From Siphonodentalium dalli (Eukaryota; Mollusca; Scaphopoda; Gadilida; Siphonodentaliidae), in NCBI GenBank assembly GCA_032622095.1, contig CP136062.1, positions 129,661,282 to 129,725,281 of the forward strand: a stretch of 64,000 bases of DNA. Reading direction: 5' to 3'. Of the stretch, positions 57,599-64,000 are shown piece by piece (positions within the stretch are counted from its first letter, which is position 1; every line of letters begins with the position of its first letter). The notes beneath the pieces were generated by a model. The model worked only from the letters and a program-made list of their open reading frames with translations, ran no database searches and was not told the origin of the DNA. Both the position numbers and the translations under genes were made by a program.

Positions 57599-59414
57599 CC
57601 ATGGCCGGATTCGTCATCTCCGGTTTAAACCTCCGAGTTTAAACCTGGTTTAAACCTACATTGGCGGTCCAGCCAAACCGGGTCTAAGGGGGCGTTTTTG
57701 TCATTCAGTTACCAACTAATTGACAACTCGATTTGGTGATATGAGCATACAGTCAAACTACCCTCTTACCTATCGGACCAAAAGACAAGCCGATGTAATG
57801 GTTATTGACATGTCATAAATCATCGCGAACGCGTGCACGATTTATTCATTGAGAAATGAATATCGCTCATGGACCATTAATCCGATCTCTTTGTGGGTTT
57901 AAATCAATTTGACAAAGGGCATGTTTCTCAACACGAGCTTCACGCGCTGTTTATCACTTTGTTTGTGATTGATTTTCTACAAGATGCTTTACCCGCAAAG
58001 ACAAAATATGGTGTATCTACATGTATATATTAAAGGATATAGAAGCTGTATATATGTTTGTCCGTTAGTCTGTTTGCAACTGTTCTAAAAATGATTTAAA
58101 GATAAGAATAATTTAATTTGAAATAAAATGAAAAAATTGTGTTGTTAAATTGAGCAAGGAGTTGTATCTAACAAGACACAATATTGAAAATTTATATTAA
58201 TATTTGTTTGTTTTCAATATAATAAAAAAAAAATGATCAAATGATCAAAATGTGCGCAAATGTGCCGCAGGTTCCTGTCACACGAAGGGGCCGCAGGACC
58301 CTCTGACGCTGCATGAATAAAGGCTCCATAATCGTGTCAATCCTGGACCAAGAGGTTAGTTAAGTAAAAGCAATGTGCTTATGAGTACACACCAGAAGCG
58401 GCATCTGAACTGTTTAAAGTGGGCAACTATATAGAGGCACAGCATTTAATAAAGAAATATATTACATGCGTTGCTTTTTTTCAATGTAAAATATTTTCCA
58501 TCATGCAGAAAATCCAAAAGTTCCCAGGTTTTGAATTGGTGGAATATTATGGAAATTTATGAGCGGAGCCAGAGTAGAGCTTTGTGGCATGATCTACATA
58601 AAAATAAGTTATCAAATTTGACTCATATAGCAATATAAGTTTAGGATTGCAAACAATGTGTATAGCATATATGGTCATGCAGTAGCATGGTTTTGGTGCA
58701 AAATTAAAACGTTGAACCAATCAAATGAATTCGTAGAAGCACCAGTATTTGTGATTGCCACAAGCCAAAAAAAAAACACAAGATAGTTGTAAAATCATAC
58801 TGAAGGAACGTGTCAATATCTGAGCAAAGCTCGCATGGGAATGAATCAACTGTGACATGATAACACCAGTCAGCAACCGCCACTTGGACACGCCCTCACT
58901 CGAGATAATTTACAGCTCCACCCTTTGATTGATTGTCTGACAATTCTAAACCGCGATGAAGAAAAGACGGATTCGTCATCTCAAGTTTAGCCTCGAGAAA
59001 GCAGGTTTAGCTGGACCACCTAATTAGATGGTTTAGTTGTCGGTTTAAGCTTATAAAACGCAAATAAAACATCGAAATTGACAAAAACTTATCCCCACAC
59101 GCTTTATTGGTGTGAGTGCTTCTCGTTTATAAATTTCCAATCAAGATAAGGTCGCTGTCGAAATTATTGATTTTTGCAATCAATAAAACGAGGCGGTCCG
59201 CATTAGGAAAGTACGATTAATTTTCTCGACGATACAGAGACACTACTGCTAAACCACTGGTCTGGCTGGACCAGGTTTAAACCAGAGATGACGAATGCGT
59301 CACTTAGACCTGCGGTCGCGGGTTTAAACCACGGATTTTGCTGACTCACGGCGGTTTAAACCTAGAGGTTTACGTAGACCAGGTTTAAACCTGAGATGAC
59401 GAATCGGGCCCATG
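57599..59414. mobile_element. inner element with GATTCGTCATCTC / GGTTTAAACC ends
   Basis: The left end 'ccatggccggattcgtcatc' then 'tccggtttaaacct' is answered at the right by 'aggtttaaacctgagatgac' then 'gaatcgggcccatg'. Further GTTTAAAC words (57632-57652, 59273-59395) and a second 'gattcgtcatctcaag' (about 58970) lie near the ends. No coding content was recognised. Confidence 0.6.
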
Positions 59415-59496
59415 CGTTCGTTTAAATAGATGAATAAATAGTGGGAAAGACATACAATCCTAGTTCATAATGAATTTAAGTATATAAATATAAATA

Positions 59497-59637
59497 ATAA
59501 ACGGCGGATTCAACGTGGTCATGGGTTTTGACCGCGTTAAAAAATCAGCAAACTCCGCATGAACCCCTTCGGGGTTCATGCAGTTTGCCGATTTTTTCTC
59601 GCGGTCAAAATCCCATGACCACATTGAAACCGCCGTT
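59497..59637. repeat. ~140-bp near-perfect hairpin
   Basis: 'acggcggattcaacgtggtc' pairs with 'gaccacattgaaaccgccgt', and 'tcatgggttttgaccgcg' with 'cgcggtcaaaatcccatga'. The loop is around 'gaaccccttcggggttc'. The frame 59528-59737 is a shadow. Confidence 0.8.
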
Positions 59638-60208
59638 CATTTCTTATGTAAACAAAAGCATAAAAAGTTACTTTTCTGGTGTTTGTTTATATTATAATGG
59701 TAAACATAAAGAGCGTTCTTTGTGGGTGAATTCCTGATACGGAACTACTAAAGAGCGTTTATGCCATTTGTGTGTGATTAGCCAGTAGCATTGTGCTTTC
59801 TTCTGTAACACAATCAGGCTCTTGCTTAGGTAAAATATAGTAGGTCTTTATGATAACATGCTGTTTACGCGATGGTCTTGGTATTTATGAACGAAACTGT
59901 ATGCGTTTTACTGTTTTTTTGTTTACGGTGATTGGAACAAATATGAATATTTTCGACAACTAGGGCCTCACGGGCCTTTAAAGTCTCATCCTTTCGGCAA
60001 CATGGAATTGGTTTTAATTACTTAAATGATTAATATAGTAATTTGCCTTTTATCTGTGATGAAATGAGAAATGGTAATTGTCTTTTTTTGCTAACATTAA
60101 ATTAAATTAAATAAATTAAGTAAAATACAGTGAAATTATTTTTTTAATTATTTTTTATTATATTTTTGCGCACGTTGGCATCTCTCTGAGTGCATTCTAG
60201 TTGTATTT

Positions 60209-62340
60209 GGGAAGGGGCGATCGCCGTTGTTATAATTTCTGTCCCAACTGTACAAAAATGACACCATAAAATATGTTTAAATTCGACGGCCTATTTTGAC
60301 CACCGAAACATTGCAGAAGACATTTAGGATAATTTTAATGAGTCTGCATGTTATGTGTCTCCTCGATTCTGATGGTATGCCCGAGTTAGGGAATTTGTGT
60401 TCTTGTGGTCCAATGACATACGGGAACACGTGACCACTAGATGTACATGAAACCAGAATACTAGACGTAAGGGTATTTAACTCATGCATGCATGGTCAGC
60501 TGTCTAAATTTGTAAATGGCACTTAACTATTGGTGTAGCCCCGCATGCCTTCTGATTACATGATTCGAACTGTCATGGAAATGAAGAGTGTATGGACCTC
60601 TACGCTGTGTACTTTCATAACCGATTGGGGGAATCTATTCAGTAATCAAGGTGTTAGTTGTAGGTGGAGAAAGCCTACATTAGACAGTTCACAACAATGA
60701 TGGCGCCCGCAATTGCGTGCTTGTATCTGCTCGATGTTGATGGAACAGCTCAACAGACTATTCAAATTGGCCTTGACAGCAAAACCTTTGGTTTATATCG
60801 GTTTGACTGAAAGCAATTATCACCAATCTAGTGGGAGTTAATCCTGAATATAAATTTCCACAACACAGCAAGGCAGGGAGTTTCCTGCATCTATATATAT
60901 GTGTGCTATGACCCTAAAATATAGCTATCAGTCAAGCATCTCATCGATCGTTCTCTTGGGTGCGCGTTATGTTCAAATGTTAGTCATTCGGTCAATTGAA
61001 TAATGTCGTCCTGTCGTGTGCCTTTGCGAATTAGCATAAGTGACAAGCCGAGCAAATTTATAACGTTCGCATAATTTATATCTACGATCTACGCAGTGCC
61101 GTATGCTTACTTAGTTCGAATGGGGGTTATATGAGTTAGTGTAACCCGAGTGGTTTTCGGAAAAAATAGTTATCCTATCATTAATTTACCAGTTAGTCGT
61201 AAGCTTATGTATGATGGCGAATAGTAAGACTTAAATTTGCGTTGAACGTTCGCTGCGGAATATTTAGATCACTTCATAGTATACAAGTTTAACTAGGTAT
61301 TCTGCGACATTTGAAAGGGTAATTCAATATAATTTATGTACGAAGTTTCTTTCTACATCTACATAGTGTATGGTGCCGTAAATATATCCGTGAGACTTAA
61401 GTCCCAGGCACGTTCAAAGGGCAACGCTCGTCAAATACACATAACATGCAGCTGTGCCAAATATCTACCATATATACGCCGCATTTTAGTTTAGATTCAT
61501 ACTTCAATTATTAAATTAATAAACGCTTTTGAGTTTGGAGTTTGATAATCAGCTGAAATGAAGTTGACAAGAGTTAAGGGCCAGAACGTCACTAATGTAA
61601 TCTCTAAATCGTCGCTCCAGACATTAGGATAGATGCTATCTAGAACGCGTGCAGCGCATGAGCTAGATTTATATGTTGCGCGAGTTATTGTACATACCAG
61701 TGGAAGGGTTTAAGTGCATTTTACCAATATATATTAAATGGTTGAGGTGTGATTGATGTTAAAAATTGCGGCATAGCCTATTTCCCTTGTAAATTTCAGT
61801 TATATAAATATGACTTGCATTAGCGATTACTGACTTATAATTACACCCACTTCATGATATATAGTAAATTGCCGTTGAGTTTATCAAAGCTAATGTAATT
61901 ATATCGGATAATTACATTAGGTCGAGATTTTATCAGTGCAACAAAAACGACCCAAAAGTACTTGCGCGCAATGATATTTGTAGTCCGTTGTATAGTAACT
62001 AAGGGCGCCGCTTTCTTCGCACTCGCTTCGCAGTACACATTTTTGTTTCAAGAACGGTGTGAAAGCCAATAAAAGAGTAATAAATAAATATCCAAATAAA
62101 GACAATGCCCCAATGAAATAAACATTCCGAAGCTGTTTACAGAGTATAAATTTGGTCGTATTTGCGACGTTTTGTTACGAAATGCACGGCTAAACTAGCA
62201 CAACTTTTGTGTTTTATTGTCATTTTTCAATAAAACTCAAAGCCAAAAACTACGTCCACCCCCAGTGCAACCTTTCCACCTTAACCCACCTGATGGTATC
62301 GCCTGGTTACCTGCACGCGAATGACGATGTCATATGTACG
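60209..62340. other. no gene seen
   Basis: AT-rich. The minus frames at 60277 and 61841-62105 show no motif. It could hold promoter or upstream exons of either flanking gene, but none could be shown. Confidence 0.4.
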
Positions 62341-62343
62341 GAG

Positions 62344-62350
62344 TATAAAA
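62344..62350 (+). promoter_or_regulatory. TATA box-like site
   Basis: TATAAAA 60 bp upstream of the ATG at 62404, in the right place for a start near 62375. No other core element was verified. Confidence 0.5.
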
Positions 62351-62403
62351 GATAGAAATTTTGAAGAAAAAAACGTTATTCCAGTATTCTCAGCTTTAGA
62401 CTT

Positions 62404-62796
62404 ATGCCTATCATAATGGAGGTCGGTGAATTCGGGTTTGACCCAGAACTATTATTTCTGTTTGGTGATGCCAACAACCAAGATGATATCGATGCAGCTT
62501 TCAAATTCAATCAATTACCTGATGTTGGACCAGGAGGTGATGCCAGTTATATTGCTAATATTCCAATGATAGACGATGAAGAAATGTTATATTGATCAGG
62601 CATATGATCAACTGATGCCAGTGATAGATTCAGCTGCAACTTGTGCAAGTTCACCAATCATCAAGACCAGCTGAATTCCGAACACAGTATTGCGAGCACA
62701 AGGAGAACAATGGATAACTTTACATAATAATAATAATCATATACCTGATCCTGATGTGGAACAACTTACTGAAACTGCTGCGATAGAGAGGTTCGT
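62404..62796 (+). CDS. first exon region of the right-edge gene (frame broken)
   Basis: From ATG 62404 an acidic product of 63 codons (MEVGEFGFDPELLFLFGDAN...DDEEMLY) ends at TGA 62593. The neighbouring frame then stays open with similar composition ('YIDQAYDQLMPVIDSAAT') to a TGA near 62672. The same frame then continues ('EQWITLHNNNNHIPDPDVEQ') to a possible donor AG|GTTCGT at 62796. The donor leaves two bases, which fits the phase of the next exon (one base). So the exon may be 62404-62796 with one frameshift and one stop. Alternatively, the first 63 codons may be a separate small protein. No domain is recognised in this part. Confidence 0.4.
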
Positions 62797-63171
62797 ACTC
62801 ACTTTATGATTATCCCACCCTTTATTAACTAAATCAAAAGATCCATATCCTTAAGTTAAAGGGACCTTTAGTTTTAATTTATCACATAATGACATTGTTT
62901 TAAATTTAAGACAAATTAGTTTTGGACCAAATTGGATGCAATTGAATTGCAAATAGTGAAATTGACAAAATTCTTGTTATCAATTTCAATAACTGAACTA
63001 GTAGGCCTACTAGATAAAATAAATGTAAACAAGTGTTTATCGCATCAGGAACAATGTGACATATAATAAACGCTATTTATTTAACGAATAATTTTCATCT
63101 TGGTTTTCTAATATAATTACAGTCTAAAGGTATATGCTGAATCTATCTATATTTTTTATTTTGTATTTTAG

Positions 63172-63338
63172 TGCTACTGTTAATCAACTTAACAATGAAG
63201 GACTACAAGAATGCCAAGATGATAATACAAGTACTTCCAGTACCGATAAGAGTGGACAAACAGAAACAACTGAAACCAGTGAAGGGAATAGCCACGAAAC
63301 GAGTGTGCCAATGGAGGTGGGCCAATTTATAAGTGGGT
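63172..63338 (+). CDS. second exon of the right-edge gene
   Basis: Acceptor ...TTTTGTATTTTAG before 63172 and donor GG|GTAAGT at 63338. It enters with one base and leaves with two. It encodes a Ser/Thr/Glu-rich low-complexity stretch ('CQDDNTSTSSTDKSGQTETT'). Such disordered linkers carry no functional signal. Confidence 0.55.
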
Positions 63339-63609
63339 AAGTTCAACGCTTTGTTATAATAAGTGAGAATCGCTATTGGAAAACAAAATGTAACAAGGGT
63401 CTAAGTAAAAACAAACACTGCCCTGTTCTAAAATTTGCATCTGTCATAATTCAGTGCCAATGTTTACAGAGTTATGTAATGAAATCCATCCAAAAAGTTT
63501 TTGTTATGCACCAATCTTAAGGAAGCTTAGTACAAATATAGTAATAGAGATATCAAAAACATATAAATCCCATGGATGTAATAAGTTAAATTGAATATTG
63601 TACTTCCAG

Positions 63610-63795
63610 GTCCCGGGTGTCAACTGATCATTCCAATTCATTGTTGACTTCAAGTTCAACTGGAACAATCAGGAACAGCAGCAATAATACACGATTCAAG
63701 AAAATGACAGAAGATGACATGAATGAGCTTGAAAGTCATCATCGATCAAATGCGACGAAAAAAAAACAACCAATGGGGATTGAAAGTATTTGAAG
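63610..63795 (+). CDS. third exon: start of a KIAA1958/DUF3504-like domain
   Basis: Acceptor ...TACTTCCAG before 63610 and donor GAAG|GTGCGT after 63795; phase matches the previous exon (2+1). The product has a Ser/Asn-rich part, then RFKKMTEDDMNELE, then NATKK. After a run of nine A the frame is lost by one base. In the next frame the sequence continues QWGLKVFE, the expected follow-on in proteins whose N-terminal recombinase-like core reads roughly N-T-x(n)-W-x-L-K-x-F. That pattern is typical of KIAA1958-like and DUF3504 proteins related to Crypton tyrosine recombinases. The catalytic part would lie beyond the window. The single-base problem in a homopolymer may be a sequencing error or a true mutation. 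Confidence 0.4.
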
Positions 63796-64000
63796 GTGCG
63801 TATTAATCTGATAATCATGAGTAATAATTTCATCTAATAAATTTTATTTAAATGATAAATGTTGTATAATACACTAATAGGCTATCTTATAAGTTATACT
63901 TAATAGTAAGGATTTAAGAAACAACATCACTGTACCAGTACCACTACCAATCAGTGCAATCAGCTTTCAAGTTTCGCTTTGCGATTTATAAGTTTTATAT

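Larger units (their letters stand above)
57016..59647. mobile_element. ~2.6-kb insertion inside the TTAA element
   Basis: Comparison with copies 1 and 2 places the break at '...ccattgttat|gtaaacaaaagc', with TTAT on both sides (57012-57015, 59644-59647). The class is unknown; clear inverted termini are not seen. It contains hairpins at 57089-57148 (GTTCATAAACCTATGAACG inverted) and 59497-59637, a Helitron-like fragment at 58020-58330, and a further element at 57599-59414. The 96-codon frame at 57144 lacks any recognisable motif. Confidence 0.65.
56848..59977 (+). mobile_element. TTAA-target element, copy 3, itself interrupted
   Basis: Left TTAA 56844-56847 followed by AGGTACGGTTGGCC; right GGGCCT followed by TTAA 59978-59981. 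Unit 1 carries the uninterrupted TTAA at 55809-55812. Element sequence is 56848-57015 and 59648-59977; the rest is a later insertion. Confidence 0.88.
56049..60208 (+). repeat. tandem duplication unit 2 (with nested insertions)
   Basis: Same 1.02-kb unit as 54489-56034, opened at TTAA (56844) by a 3.1-kb insertion. It resumes at 59978 with 'ttaaagtctcatcctttcgg' and ends at 'cattctagttgta'. The host copy of the hAT-like site is empty here. Confidence 0.85.

Noticed and set aside
54489-60208. LTR retrotransposon with two LTRs
   Set aside because: The two copies are directly adjacent with no internal region, primer site or polypurine tract, and there is no gag/pol frame.

Overview
The window looks like a stretch of a repeat-rich, AT-rich metazoan nuclear genome, most likely a mollusc or another lophotrochozoan. 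The main reason is a split tyrosinase gene of the mollusc/lophotrochozoan type on the minus strand. Supporting signs are spliced exons with GT/AG borders, a tRNA-derived SINE, a non-LTR retrotransposon 3' end, Helitron ends, and many foldback and MITE-like elements. The species cannot be fixed from the sequence alone. There are no bacterial-type operons, no rRNA genes and no CRISPR array.

Host-like coding sequence is sparse. (1) Two joined, phase-compatible exons of a tyrosinase-like gene lie on the minus strand (53866-53987 and 51489-52182). All three CuA histidines are present, but every CuB histidine position is substituted, so it reads as an intact pseudo-enzyme. (2) A gene enters at the right edge on the plus strand (TATA-like box at 62344, exons to 63795 and beyond). 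Its third visible exon resembles the N-terminal part of KIAA1958/DUF3504 (Crypton-type recombinase-like) proteins. It carries frame breaks, so it may be decayed or contain base-calling errors. (3) A 109-codon reading frame at 38483-38812 could encode a small secreted cysteine-containing peptide. (4) A charged coiled-coil reading frame lies at 28477-29014 (minus).

Layout: 0.8-1.3 kb degenerate tandem monomers; 1.6-2.7 kb Helitron; 4.1-8.0 kb foldback element with a broken cysteine-motif ORF; 8.3-9.5 kb MITEs and CArG-like palindrome repeats; 9.6-11.8 kb a TTAA-flanked element split by a SINE, then a LINE 3' fragment between ~300-bp direct repeats; 14.1-16.0 kb minisatellites and a Helitron 3' end; 16.3-21.6 kb a family of G-run/TTGGAAATTTCCAAC repeats interrupted by a TTA-flanked Harbinger-like element; 24.9-25.4 kb a complete TTAA element; 27.2-28.3 kb tandem array; 29.8-31.1 kb nested foldbacks; 32.2-32.4 kb MITE; 36.8-38.4 kb TATA-flanked element; 41.9-46.3 kb AT-rich tandem and palindromic repeats; 48.0-50.1 kb composite repeat element; 51.5-54.0 kb tyrosinase; 54.5-60.2 kb a tandem duplication in which each copy has taken different insertions; 62.3-64 kb the edge gene.

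Several mobile elements can be defined to the base because an empty copy of the same site lies in the same window: TTAA site 55809 against 56844/59978, TTA site 16987 against 17501/19003, CCATTT site 59764 against 9966/10345. This gives internal proof of insertion and a relative order of events, which is the most robust result here. No search or alignment could be run. All family names rest on visible motifs, and repeat boundaries not tied to a target-site duplication are accurate only to about 10-20 bases.
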